From Planctomycetota bacterium (GTDB lineage Bacteria > Planctomycetota > UBA8108 > UBA1146 > JAJFFE01), in assembly GCA_021776775.1 (NCBI GenBank), contig JAJFFE010000194.1, positions 1-64,000 on the forward strand: a stretch of 64,000 bases of DNA, in the 5' to 3' direction. Shown here piece after piece: positions 52,613 through 61,191 of this stretch; the stretch's first letter is position 1; every line of letters starts with the position of its first letter. The notes below the pieces were generated by a model. That model searched no databases. It had not been told where the DNA came from and saw only the letters and a list, made by a program, of their open reading frames with translations. The translations under genes were made by a program, and so were the position numbers.

Positions 52613-53673
52613 AAACCGAAGCCGCTGTGCTGGTCGAACTCGGAGGTGACCTGCAAATCGCCGATCTCGAGATTCCGCCGCTCGCACCGGGACAAGTGTT
52701 GGTGAAGATCGAGCTGTCCGGCGTCTGTCACACGCAGTTGTCGGAAGCGCGTGGTCGTCGGGGCCCGGACGCTTGGCTACCTCACTGCCTCGGACACGAA
52801 GGGGTGGGACGCGTTGTCGATTGTGACGCAGGCGGCAAGGTCTCGGTGGACGACCGCGTAGTGCTCACGTGGATCCAAGGCGAGGGACGCAACGCGGGCG
52901 GCGCCCAGTACGCGTGGGCGGACGGCCGCGGCGGCAAGGTGAACGCGGGGGCAGTGACGACCTTTCAGCGCCACGCCGTCGTCAGTGAGAATCGGTTGGT
53001 TTCGTTGCCGGATGGTCTCGACGATGACTTGTCGCCGCTGTTGGGTTGCGCCGCGCCCACCGGTTTCGGAGCGGTCTTGAACACCGCGGCAGTCAGAGGT
53101 GACGAAACTGTCGTGATCTTGGGAGTCGGCGGGGTCGGCGCGTGCGCCGTCCTGGCCGCTGCGCACGCCGGCTGTCCGAGCGTGGTGGCGGTCGACGTCA
53201 ATCCAGAGAAACTCCAAGTGGCGACGCGACTCGGCGCAACCCAGGTCGTGCTTGCCGACGACGGGCTGGCCGAATCGTTGGAGAGTCTGGTGCCGGGCGG
53301 ATTCGATGTGGCGATCGAGGCGACCGGCCAAGCCGAGGTCATGAGCGTGGCGCTCGAGCGGGTTCGTCCCCGGGGTGGGCTTGCGGTCATCGTCGGTAAC
53401 GCTCCGTCCGGCCAGTTGGTCACGATCGATCCGCAACAGTTCAATCAGGGCAAGCGGCTCTTCGGGACGTGGGGAGGGGACAGCGTGCCGGACCGCGACG
53501 TACCCCGGTTTGCGGAGATCTTGCGCGACGAGCGGGCGCGGTTGACCGAAGTCGTCGGGCCGCGCTATTCACTCGGCGATGTGAATCGCGCGCTGCTCGA
53601 CCTCGAACAGGGGCGGGTACTGCGACCGATCATCGACCCGTGGCTCGACAACGGTTGCGGAGCCGCCCATTGA
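52609..53673 (+). CDS. Zinc-type alcohol dehydrogenase-like protein (MDR) lacking the structural zinc site
   Basis: A 354-residue medium-chain dehydrogenase. The catalytic-zinc ligands appear as SGVCHTQLSEARG (Cys), LGHEGVGRV (His-Glu) and LGCAAPTGFGAVL, and NAD binding as ILGVGGVGACAVLAAAHAG. Where most family members have four closely spaced Cys (structural zinc) there is GGAQYAWADGRGGKVNAG with none. Such members exist among sugar-cluster dehydrogenases. It probably oxidises a hydroxyl of the sugar made by the operon; its stop overlaps the HAD gene (TTGA). Confidence 0.88.
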   Translation: MKTEAAVLVELGGDLQIADLEIPPLAPGQVLVKIELSGVCHTQLSEARGRRGPDAWLPHCLGHEGVGRVVDCDAGGKVSVDDRVVLTWIQGEGRNAGGAQYAWADGRGGKVNAGAVTTFQRHAVVSENRLVSLPDGLDDDLSPLLGCAAPTGFGAVLNTAAVRGDETVVILGVGGVGACAVLAAAHAGCPSVVAVDVNPEKLQVATRLGATQVVLADDGLAESLESLVPGGFDVAIEATGQAEVMSVALERVRPRGGLAVIVGNAPSGQLVTIDPQQFNQGKRLFGTWGGDSVPDRDVPRFAEILRDERARLTEVVGPRYSLGDVNRALLDLEQGRVLRPIIDPWLDNGCGAAH

Positions 53674-54308
53674 CGCCGATCCACATTGGGCTCGACCTCG
53701 ACAACACGCTCGTCTGTTACGACGGGTTGTTTGCGTGTCTGAGTCGCGAGCACTCCTCGCCGCCTTCCACGGTAGGGGGAACCAAGCGGGAAGTGCGCGA
53801 TGCGATGCGTGAGGCCGGCCAGGAAGATCTCTGGACCGAATTCCAAGGGCTGGCGTACGGCCCTCGCATGTCGGAGGCGCGTCCGTTTCCGGGCGTGACA
53901 GAATTCGTATCGAGCGCGGTGGCCCGTGGCGATCGACTGTCCATCGTGTCCCACAAGACGCGATACCCGTACCGAGGACCCCGTTACGATCTACAGGCGT
54001 CCGCTCGTCAGTGGCTCGCAACGCACCTCGGTCCTGCCGGGATTCCCGACGCTCGTGTGTACCTCGAGGAGACTCGCGACGCGAAGCTCGCGCGGATCTG
54101 CAGCGAGGCGTTCGATCTCTTTATCGATGATTTGCCCGAGTTCCTCGACGATACGAACTTCCCGGATCACGTCGACAGGCTTCTCTTCGATCCCCACGGC
54201 GAGTATCGTGGTAGCGGACTTCACGCGTGCCGCACGTGGTCCGAGATCGATAGCCTCGTGGCCCGTCGGTCGTTGCCTTCGATCGTCGATCGATCCAACC
54301 GAGGCTGA
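53670..54308 (+). CDS. HAD superfamily hydrolase
   Basis: A 212-residue HAD phosphatase: GLDLDNTLVCYDG (nucleophile Asp and second Asp), VSHKTRYPYRGPRY and the LFIDDLPEFLDD acid motif. The TTG start overlaps the dehydrogenase stop; the frame extends further left in antisense-type composition. In the run with a GmhA-like and an HldE-like protein it is the natural candidate for removing the 7-phosphate of a heptose bisphosphate, as GmhB does, although it is not closely GmhB-like. Confidence 0.83.
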   Translation: MTPIHIGLDLDNTLVCYDGLFACLSREHSSPPSTVGGTKREVRDAMREAGQEDLWTEFQGLAYGPRMSEARPFPGVTEFVSSAVARGDRLSIVSHKTRYPYRGPRYDLQASARQWLATHLGPAGIPDARVYLEETRDAKLARICSEAFDLFIDDLPEFLDDTNFPDHVDRLLFDPHGEYRGSGLHACRTWSEIDSLVARRSLPSIVDRSNRG

Positions 54309-54389
54309 GAGTGTTCCGCATCGACTGGTTCGGAAGGGATCCTTGATCCAGGTCTTCCGGCAAGGTTGACGTCGGCGGGAGAGGGACGA

Positions 54390-55472
54390 ATGAACCCGAC
54401 ACGTCCTGGAGAACACGAGGTCGAACTCCGCGAGGGGGCTCGGCAACTGCTCGAGCGCCTCACCGGCGAGCCTTCGGTGACCGCCGAATTCGACTTGGTT
54501 CGAGTTTCGGGCGGTGGCAACAATCGCGTGTATCGCCTCGAGGTCCGCGATCGCTCGACCGAGTTGGGGCCCGCCGGTTGCGCACCGCTCTTACTGAAGT
54601 CGTACTTTCGCGACGTGCGCGACACGCGAAATCGGGCCGAGACCGAGCACAAGTTCCTCGAGTACGCCTGGAGTGTTGGGGTTCGTTCGGTGCCGCAACC
54701 GTTGGCGTGTGATTCGGTCGCCGGCTTGGCCTTGATGGAATGTGTCGACGGGGCACGCGTCTCGCATGTCGGAGACGTCGAGGTTCGCGAGAGCCTCGCG
54801 TTCCTTCGCGCGTTGAATCGATTCCGGGAAGCGGCGGCGTCGCTCGCGAACGCGGCCGAGAGTTGCTTCACTCTTTCGGCTCACGTCGACGTCGTCGACG
54901 CGCGTGTCAATCGACTGGCTAATTCGAGTTCCGAGTGGACCTGCCCCGAGGTAATGGACTTTCTCGTCAGTCGACTCGTTCCTCAATGGATCTCCGTTCG
55001 AGACGACTTTCGCGTTCATTCCACCGAGAGCGGTATCGCGTTCGAGGCCGAGTTGCCGGTGTTCGAGCGAATCTTGTCGCCGTCCGATTTCGGTTTCCAC
55101 AATGCACTGAGGACACCCGCCGGACCTCTGACGTTCATCGATTTCGAGTACGCCGGCTGGGACGACCCTGCCAAGCTCGTCTGCGACTTCTTCACGCAAC
55201 CCGAGCTTCCCGTGCCCGGTCGCTATCTCGGTTCGTTCGTCGACGTGATCAACGACGTGCTCGATCTCGATACCGACCGGTCTGATTCGCTGCGAAGTCG
55301 CGTCGATCTTTTACTGCCCATCTATCGGGTCAAGTGGTGCTGCATTCTGCTCAATGAACTTTCCCCGGCGGGGCGCGCACGGCGCGAGTTCAGTGGGGAT
55401 CAGGTCGACGAGGAGCGCATTCACGCTCAACTCGACAAAGCGGTTTCGATGTTGGAGACCGTCAGCTCTTGA
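54390..55472 (+). CDS. Aminoglycoside phosphotransferase (APH)-fold kinase
   Basis: A 360-residue APH/choline-kinase-fold protein. The catalytic loop reads ILSPSDFGFHNAL (Asp then Asn, with Ser in place of the common His) and the Mg-binding Asp is in FIDFEYAGWDDPAKLVCDFF. The N-lobe has VSGGGNNRVYRLEV with the glycine loop. In sugar clusters these kinases phosphorylate a sugar or sugar acid rather than an antibiotic. The ATG follows GAGGGACGA; a TTG at 54366 is less likely. Confidence 0.85.
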   Translation: MNPTRPGEHEVELREGARQLLERLTGEPSVTAEFDLVRVSGGGNNRVYRLEVRDRSTELGPAGCAPLLLKSYFRDVRDTRNRAETEHKFLEYAWSVGVRSVPQPLACDSVAGLALMECVDGARVSHVGDVEVRESLAFLRALNRFREAAASLANAAESCFTLSAHVDVVDARVNRLANSSSEWTCPEVMDFLVSRLVPQWISVRDDFRVHSTESGIAFEAELPVFERILSPSDFGFHNALRTPAGPLTFIDFEYAGWDDPAKLVCDFFTQPELPVPGRYLGSFVDVINDVLDLDTDRSDSLRSRVDLLLPIYRVKWCCILLNELSPAGRARREFSGDQVDEERIHAQLDKAVSMLETVSS

Positions 55473-55515
55473 AGTAGCGGATTCAGACTCTTCACAGTGA
55501 ACCGGATGGCAACCC

Positions 55516-56187
55516 ATGGATCCGACGACGCTCGGTCGCGAGATCAACCTGCTCGAGCACTACCCGAAGGCGAACCGTCCGATCGACGAACGTGGTGAGG
55601 TGATCACCGACGAGGTTCGCGATGTCGCCCGGCGTTACGGTGAAGAGTTCTTCGATGGTGATCGGCTGTACGGGTACGGTGGCTATCGATACGACGGCCG
55701 TTGGGTTCCGATCGCGGCGCGCATGCGAGAGTTCTACGAGCTCGGCGACGACGCCAAAATTCTCGACATCGGATGCGCGAAGGGGTTCCTCCTTCACGAT
55801 TTTTCCGAGTTGATGCCCCACGCTGAAGTGACTGGACTCGAGATTTCGCAGTACGCGATCGACCAAGCGATGCCGTCGGTACGCGACCGAATTCGGCTCG
55901 GCAACGCGAACGACCTTCCGTTCGAAGACAACAGCTTCGACCTAGTGCTGTCGATCAACACCGTTCACAACCTGCCAACCGCCGAGTGCGCGCACGCCCT
56001 TCGTGAAATCGAACGGGTCGGGCGGGGGAAGTCGTTCGTGTCGGTCGACGCGTGGCGTGACGACGCGGGTCGCGAGCGGCTCATGAAGTGGATGCTCACG
56101 GCCGAGACGTTCATGAGCTGCGAGGACTGGGTCGAGTTCTTCGCGGCGGCCGGCTATCGCGGAGACTACTACTGGTTCTTCGCCTAA
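55516..56187 (+). CDS. Class I SAM-dependent methyltransferase
   Basis: A 223-residue methyltransferase with motif I AKILDIGCAKGFLLHDF (about 84-100), VTGLEISQYAI, FEDNSFDLVLSINTVHNLP and EIERVGRGKSFVSVDAW. The YGYGGYRYDGRW segment near residue 52 is typical of methyltransferases in LPS and capsule loci. It stands 43 bases after the kinase gene, last in the coupled run. Confidence 0.9.
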   Translation: MDPTTLGREINLLEHYPKANRPIDERGEVITDEVRDVARRYGEEFFDGDRLYGYGGYRYDGRWVPIAARMREFYELGDDAKILDIGCAKGFLLHDFSELMPHAEVTGLEISQYAIDQAMPSVRDRIRLGNANDLPFEDNSFDLVLSINTVHNLPTAECAHALREIERVGRGKSFVSVDAWRDDAGRERLMKWMLTAETFMSCEDWVEFFAAAGYRGDYYWFFA

Positions 56188-56399
56188 CCCGATCACGAGC
56201 CCTTTCGGTGACCGACGACCCAGTCCGCCGCCGGCGCGCAATACATGCGGTGTGCTAGCCGTCTGTGGTGAAATCGGGTATCTCAGCCCGTCGAAATGAA
56301 ACAAACTACTCCAACGCGTTGCGCGCGGGGGTGTCTCCCGATACTTCCGCCAACCTAGCAGCCGGTAACCTCACAGAACTACTCCGAGAAGATGACCCG

Positions 56400-56996
56400 A
56401 TGACCTGGCTTACGAATGCTCTCACTGCGGTCGCGCGCGGTGGGATGATGGCACACGCGATTTTGATCTTCGGACTCTTGTTGCTCTGCGGGTGTTCCCT
56501 GGGTCCAGCCGTCGCCGACTCACCGTTCAAAGCCAACAACCGCGAGTGGCACTTTCGGGCGGCGCATACTGGGGAGCGAGCCGAGAAAAACGAAGCCATG
56601 TCGAGCGGCACGTTCGAGCTCAGTTGGTACCCTATCGATCGGGTTGCCATCCGCGGGGAGTTTCCGCTTTACCGCTTGCAGGAAAACCCGTCGAGCTACG
56701 CCGCCGGTTTCAACTTGGGCTTTCGAGTTCACATGGTCGAGTTTGCAAGAGGATCGTTGTTCGTTGAGGGGGCGGGTGGGGTTCTCTACGGAACCAAGCG
56801 GTTCCCCGACCGTGGCACGCAGTTCAACTTCACGTATCACTTCGACGCCGGGCTTTCGCTTCCTGTCTTCGATACCACTCGACTCGAACTCGGTGGGCGG
56901 TTCCAGCACGTGTCCAACGGATTCATTCGCGGGCGTAAGCGAAACCCCGTCTCCAACATGTTCGGCGGCTTCATCGGAATCGCGGTTCCGTTCTAA
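56400..56996 (+). CDS. Acyloxyacyl hydrolase / PagL-like lipid A 3-O-deacylase
   Basis: The 198-residue protein has a signal peptide with a possible lipobox (LLLLCGCS near residue 31) and an eight-stranded outer-membrane barrel-like C-terminal part. The segment GGRFQHVSNGFIRGRKRNP (about 165-183) contains the His-x-Ser motif of PagL-type lipid A deacylases. A gap of 200 bases upstream shows no gene. If real, it implies lipid A-like molecules in this organism; a simple barrel protein is the alternative. Confidence 0.7.
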   Translation: MTWLTNALTAVARGGMMAHAILIFGLLLLCGCSLGPAVADSPFKANNREWHFRAAHTGERAEKNEAMSSGTFELSWYPIDRVAIRGEFPLYRLQENPSSYAAGFNLGFRVHMVEFARGSLFVEGAGGVLYGTKRFPDRGTQFNFTYHFDAGLSLPVFDTTRLELGGRFQHVSNGFIRGRKRNPVSNMFGGFIGIAVPF

Positions 56997-57014
56997 CGAG
57001 CGGTGGTACGGACG

Positions 57015-57773
57015 TTACGGGTCGAGAGAGGTCGAGCCGCGTCGTCTCTCGAGTAGCCACGCCAAGAGTTCCGGGTCGCGAAAGGCGCGATGCCAGGCCG
57101 AGTGTTCGACGTCTTCGTACACCGTCCACCGAGCCGTCCCCCCGGCAGCCCGCAGCGCGTCTACCATGACGCGGCCACGCGCGATCGGCACCACCCGGTC
57201 TCTGCGACCGTGGAACGCCCAGACCGGTACGTCTCGCATCCGGCTTACCTCCGACGGGTAGCCGAACCCGGCGACCGGCACCGCGGCGGCGAACCGCTCC
57301 GGATGGGCACACGCAAGATTCCACGCACCGAAGCCACCGAGGCTCGCGCCGCTCACGAACACGCGGTCAGGATCAATGCGATAGCGAGTCTGGAGATCAT
57401 CGAGAAGGGCGATCAGCAGGTCGTTCCACCAGGCGTAGTCGAATCGCCCGTCGTTCTGAGGACTGACGACGATCATCGGAAAGTCGTAGCCACGTTCGAT
57501 ACGCTTCGGCGGCCCGATCCGTGCGACTTTGTGGGGGTTGCTACCGACTTCGCCGATCCCATGAAGAAACAGCATCAACGGCCACTGGCGCTCGGAATCG
57601 GCCGCGAGTTCGTAGCCCGGCGGGAGGTAGAGGAGGTAGTCCATCTCGATCGTCGCAATGGGCATCGAGCACTTGCGGACAAATCGATGAACCGTCTGTC
57701 GCTCGACCGGAGCCGCGCATCCCAAGAGCGACACCAGCGCACACACCGCGGCTGCCAGCAGTAGTTGTCTCAT
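57015..57773 (-). CDS. Prolyl-oligopeptidase-type esterase lipoprotein
   Basis: A 252-residue alpha/beta hydrolase behind a lipobox (LVSLLGCAAP, Cys near residue 19). It has LMLFLHGIGEVG (oxyanion), VSGASLGGFGAW (Ser nucleophile), HGRRDRVVPI (Asp) and VEHSAWHRAF (His), a layout seen in LpqC/feruloyl-esterase-like and phospholipase/carboxylesterases. The ATG follows GAAGGAAG. It is convergent with the PagL-like gene and alone in its unit. Confidence 0.87.
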   Translation of the reverse strand: MRQLLLAAAVCALVSLLGCAAPVERQTVHRFVRKCSMPIATIEMDYLLYLPPGYELAADSERQWPLMLFLHGIGEVGSNPHKVARIGPPKRIERGYDFPMIVVSPQNDGRFDYAWWNDLLIALLDDLQTRYRIDPDRVFVSGASLGGFGAWNLACAHPERFAAAVPVAGFGYPSEVSRMRDVPVWAFHGRRDRVVPIARGRVMVDALRAAGGTARWTVYEDVEHSAWHRAFRDPELLAWLLERRRGSTSLDP

Positions 57774-58194
57774 CGCCACTTCCTTCGTGTTGCCCAGGCA
57801 CGGGCGCGTGGATCGATACCCGCGCGGTCTCAATGACCTCGGGGAGCTCCTGCCATTACCGGCATTTCGTTGAGTACGGTCGCTCTTTCGAACAGGCTCG
57901 TCACGACTTCGCGAATCCGCCCGAGGGTAGTGCCATTATTGCCGCTGTCGAAAAGAAACCCGAGAGTCGGTTCGGCGAAGCCGGAGGGGAGTGTTGCGGA
58001 TCGGACGCACGTCTTGATGACTGTGTTGTGTCGTGACCGCCCGACCCCAGTTTCCTTCATTAACGTCTCATGATACACACATGAGAACGCGTTCATTCTT
58101 CCGTTCAACCTTGGATCGGCCTCGACAGCAACCTCAACACTGAACATAGTCATACGCGACTTGAGATGTTCTCCGACAACGAGCGAGACCGGTC
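57774..58194. other. Intergenic region between esterase and MBOAT genes
   Basis: About 420 bases without a confident gene. A minus-strand frame of 107 codons (57830-58153) exists but lacks a ribosome site and any recognisable feature. A 7-bp inverted repeat TCTCATG / CATGAGA with a seven-base loop lies at 58066-58086 and may be an operator. Confidence 0.4.
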
Positions 58195-59658
58195 GTGCTG
58201 TTCAATTCCTACATGTTCATCTTTGCCTTCCTGCCGACCGTCTATGTCGGCTACCGGTTGCTGGAGGCGCGCCGACGCGCCGCACTGGGTTGGCTCGCAG
58301 CCGGATCACTGTTCTTCTACGGTTGGTGGAACCCTGCATTCCTCTTGTTGCTCGGTGGTTCCATCTCGCTCAACTACCTTTTGGGTTTGACGCTGAGTCG
58401 AATGGCGGTCCTACCCGTCGACGGTGACTCGAAGGCCCCGTCAAGGAAGCGCGCACGAACGGTACTTGCTCTCGGAGTCGTCGCGAATCTGGCTACGCTC
58501 GCCTACTTCAAATACGCAGAGTTCTTGGTGTCGGATGTCCTAGGGGTGACTTGGGACATGGCGGTGGTGCTTCCACTCGCGATTTCGTTCTTCACGTTCC
58601 AGCAAATCGCGTTTCTAGTCGACGCTTTCCAGGGACGCGTCAGTGCATATGGGTTCGTGGACTACTGCTTGTTCGTTTCCTTCTTCCCGCAATTGATCGC
58701 CGGCCCCATTGTTCACCACGGTGAGGTGATGCCGCAGTTCAGGCGGGGGCGATCGGCCACGCCGGACGAAGACCTCGCTGTGGGCAGTACTATCTTCACG
58801 GTTGGTCTAGCCAAGAAGGTACTGATCGCCGACACGTTGGCGACCTACGCTTCGCCGGTGTTCCACCATGCCGAGAGTGGCGTGCCGGATGTCAGTAGTG
58901 CCTGGGCCGCGCTTTTGGCGTACACGTTTCAAATCTACTTCGATTTCTCCGGATACTCCGATATGGCTATCGGCTTGGCGCGTATCTTCGGAATTCGCCT
59001 GCCTGAGAACTTCAACTCTCCGTACAAGGCGACGACGATCGCGGACTTTTGGCGTCGCTGGCACATGACACTATCGAGATTCTTGCGCGACTATCTCTAC
59101 ATTCCGCTCGGGGGCAATCGGTTAGGTCCGGCGAGGCGGTACACAAACTTAATGACCACGATGCTGTTGGGAGGGCTATGGCACGGCGCGGGGTGGACGT
59201 TTGTCATCTGGGGTGGTCTGCACGGGACGTTCCTGATCGTCGAACGGGTCTGGCGACGCTTGCGCGGGGATCGTCCCGGGCTACCAGCGTGGTGCGGTCG
59301 CGCGCTTACGTTCCTGGCGGTCGTCTTCGCGTGGCTGTTCTTCAAGTCCGCCGACTTCGAGTCCGTGGGTCGAATGCTTTCGGGGTTGCTCGGCCACGGC
59401 GGTTCCGAAGTCTTGATCGATATTCGCCCCGATCGCGCGTTCATCTTACTCGCGGTCCTCGCCCCGGTTGTTTGGATCGCGCCCAATACCCGTGAGTGGG
59501 TGTTAGCGGGCCGGCCGGATCCCGCGGTGACGCGAGCGCCAGGAATCCGTTTCGGGTGGTGCCCGACCCTGCCTTGGAGCTTGGTCGTGGTGGTAGTCTT
59601 CGTTTGGTCCGTGATGAGAATTTCGAGTTACAGTGAGTTCATATACTTCAGATTCTGA
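58195..59658 (+). CDS. MBOAT family O-acyltransferase (AlgI-like)
   Basis: A 487-residue polytopic membrane protein. The MBOAT marks are FNSYMFIFAFLP at the N-terminus, SFFTFQQIAFLVDAF, QIYFDFSGYSDMAIGLARIFG, NFNSPYKATTIADFWRRWHMTLSRFLRDYLYIPLGGNR and the catalytic LWHGAGWTFVIWG. AlgI-type enzymes move acyl groups across the membrane onto polysaccharide. The GTG start has GAGCGAG upstream. It overlaps the SGNH-like partner gene by 26 bases, the usual AlgI/AlgJ-type pairing. Confidence 0.93.
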   Translation: MLFNSYMFIFAFLPTVYVGYRLLEARRRAALGWLAAGSLFFYGWWNPAFLLLLGGSISLNYLLGLTLSRMAVLPVDGDSKAPSRKRARTVLALGVVANLATLAYFKYAEFLVSDVLGVTWDMAVVLPLAISFFTFQQIAFLVDAFQGRVSAYGFVDYCLFVSFFPQLIAGPIVHHGEVMPQFRRGRSATPDEDLAVGSTIFTVGLAKKVLIADTLATYASPVFHHAESGVPDVSSAWAALLAYTFQIYFDFSGYSDMAIGLARIFGIRLPENFNSPYKATTIADFWRRWHMTLSRFLRDYLYIPLGGNRLGPARRYTNLMTTMLLGGLWHGAGWTFVIWGGLHGTFLIVERVWRRLRGDRPGLPAWCGRALTFLAVVFAWLFFKSADFESVGRMLSGLLGHGGSEVLIDIRPDRAFILLAVLAPVVWIAPNTREWVLAGRPDPAVTRAPGIRFGWCPTLPWSLVVVVVFVWSVMRISSYSEFIYFRF

Positions 59659-60796
59659 CCTACCCACCGCGGAGTCCTACCGCCGATACCACCGTCGCTT
59701 TCTCCTCGGGGTGGGATCCCTGGTTGCATTCCTTACCGTCGTCAACGTGTCGGTGGATCCGTTCACGATATTCGAGCGGTTCCACGGTGACATGTTCGAC
59801 ACGGTTCGAGCGCATAGCCGCCCACGAATCCGAAACTCGGTGTTGGCCGCGCAGGGCGACTACGACGTCGCTCTGATTGGCTCTTCGCGGGTTATCTACG
59901 CGTTCGAGATGGGACACTCGGATTTCGGCGGGCGCCGGGCTGTGAATCTGGGAGTGCCGCGGACCTCCATCGTCGAACTCGAGCAGATTTTTCGATCTGT
60001 TTGCCAGACGAGTCCCACGGCGGAAGTGTTTCTCTGTTTGGATTTTCACGCGTTCGAGCGTGAACGCGAAGTACCGGCTGCGTTCGACCGGTCGCGCTTT
60101 TCACCTCACTACAACCCGGTCGACTTCTATGTCGACAAGATGATCAGTCACAATACATCGCGGCGCTCCGTCAACGTGCTGCGCCGGTGGTGGAAAGACG
60201 AAGACCCTGACGTCATCGGAGAGATAGCCGTCGAAGAGATAGCCCGTGGTTTCCGGGGGGTCGACAGCGTGTTCGGTGGCTTCTCGATTGGGCCTGAACA
60301 GCGTGCTGCCTTGGAGCGGATCATCGTCGAAGCGCGTACGCACCCCGGAGGGACGCAGATTCTTCTGCTTCCGCTCCACGCGACATACCTAGAGGGCCTT
60401 CGTGTCTCGGGTGTCTGGGCCGAAGTCGAATCATGGAAACGGCTGGTGGTGTCTGCGGCGGCGGAGTCCATCCCCGTGTGGGACTTCATGACATACTCGA
60501 AGCACGCAACAGTGCCGCTGGTCTCCGAGATCGATCCGCCTCCGGCGGCGGAGTGGTTTCACGATCCGTCTCATATCTCGCGAGCGTTCGGATCCCTCAT
60601 CCGAGATCGAGTGATCGGCAAGTCGGAAGAAGCGGGTGGTGGACGCGTGACGCGTGCCAACCTGGATGAGCAACTCGCCGCCGATCGCCGCGCGCGAGAC
60701 GAGTACGCCGAGCGCTGCCCGGACGAAGTCCGGTGGGTGCGGACGCAGATGGGTCGTACCGCCGAGGATTCAGCGCACAGTGCTGGGAATCGGTGA
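59633..60796 (+). CDS. SGNH-like membrane-anchored partner of the MBOAT (AlgJ/AlgX-type)
   Basis: A 387-residue protein with one N-terminal transmembrane helix (about 22-42) and a periplasmic domain. GSSRVIYAFEM near residue 83 corresponds to the SGNH block I (Ser nucleophile), LDFHAFERE follows, and the later DPSHIS segment gives the Asp-x-x-His pair of such hydrolase-fold proteins. It starts with GTG inside the MBOAT gene. It probably finishes O-acylation of the surface glycan outside the membrane. Confidence 0.8.
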   Translation: MSSYTSDSDLPTAESYRRYHRRFLLGVGSLVAFLTVVNVSVDPFTIFERFHGDMFDTVRAHSRPRIRNSVLAAQGDYDVALIGSSRVIYAFEMGHSDFGGRRAVNLGVPRTSIVELEQIFRSVCQTSPTAEVFLCLDFHAFEREREVPAAFDRSRFSPHYNPVDFYVDKMISHNTSRRSVNVLRRWWKDEDPDVIGEIAVEEIARGFRGVDSVFGGFSIGPEQRAALERIIVEARTHPGGTQILLLPLHATYLEGLRVSGVWAEVESWKRLVVSAAAESIPVWDFMTYSKHATVPLVSEIDPPPAAEWFHDPSHISRAFGSLIRDRVIGKSEEAGGGRVTRANLDEQLAADRRARDEYAERCPDEVRWVRTQMGRTAEDSAHSAGNR

Positions 60797-60834
60797 CCGG
60801 AACCGGGTTGCGGTTGCCGTGCGGTGCTTCCTTC

Positions 60835-61184
60835 TTAGCCTAGAGGTGCGGCCGGAAAAGGCAGGTCCGCGTCTGTGAACAGAATCGTCTCGCCCGTGGC
60901 GAGTTCGACACCGACACGAACCGCATGTCCCCTTCCCCGGTTCTCGTCGTACTCGAACCCGGTAACGTGGCGATGTTCGGAGGCCAGCTCGTTGACGGCC
61001 TCGCCCGTTGCGCGTGGCTGACACCGAGCTTGTCGAGTTCTTGCCCTATGGCCTCTACAGACCGTTCGATCGACGGTCGCTCGTTGAATGCCGGGACGAC
61101 GACGGATAGACGTGGTCGGGTCGGGGGAGGCACCCGTCTAACCGTTGGGGAGGGATTCGTCGCAGCGTGAAGATTGCTCTTCAC
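60835..61184 (-). pseudogene. Truncated and frameshifted GT2 glycosyltransferase (polyprenyl-phosphate sugar synthase-like)
   Basis: From a GTG eight bases after the GT39 stop, one frame reads RPRLSVVVPAFNERPSIERS and EAIGQELDKLGVSHAQ; then the match shifts to another frame as FEYDENRGRGHAVRVGVELA and TILFTDADLPF before a stop at 60835-60837. These are the start and the NRG / TDAD parts of dolichol-phosphate-mannose-synthase-type GT2 enzymes. About 40 codons between them and the entire C-terminal half are missing. Co-directional placement with the GT39 gene indicates a former operon. Confidence 0.7.
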
Positions 61185-61191
61185 TCTCTCG

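Noticed and set aside
57830..58153. 107-codon minus-strand frame
   Set aside because: No ribosome site, domain or supporting context; kept only as a note on the intergenic region.
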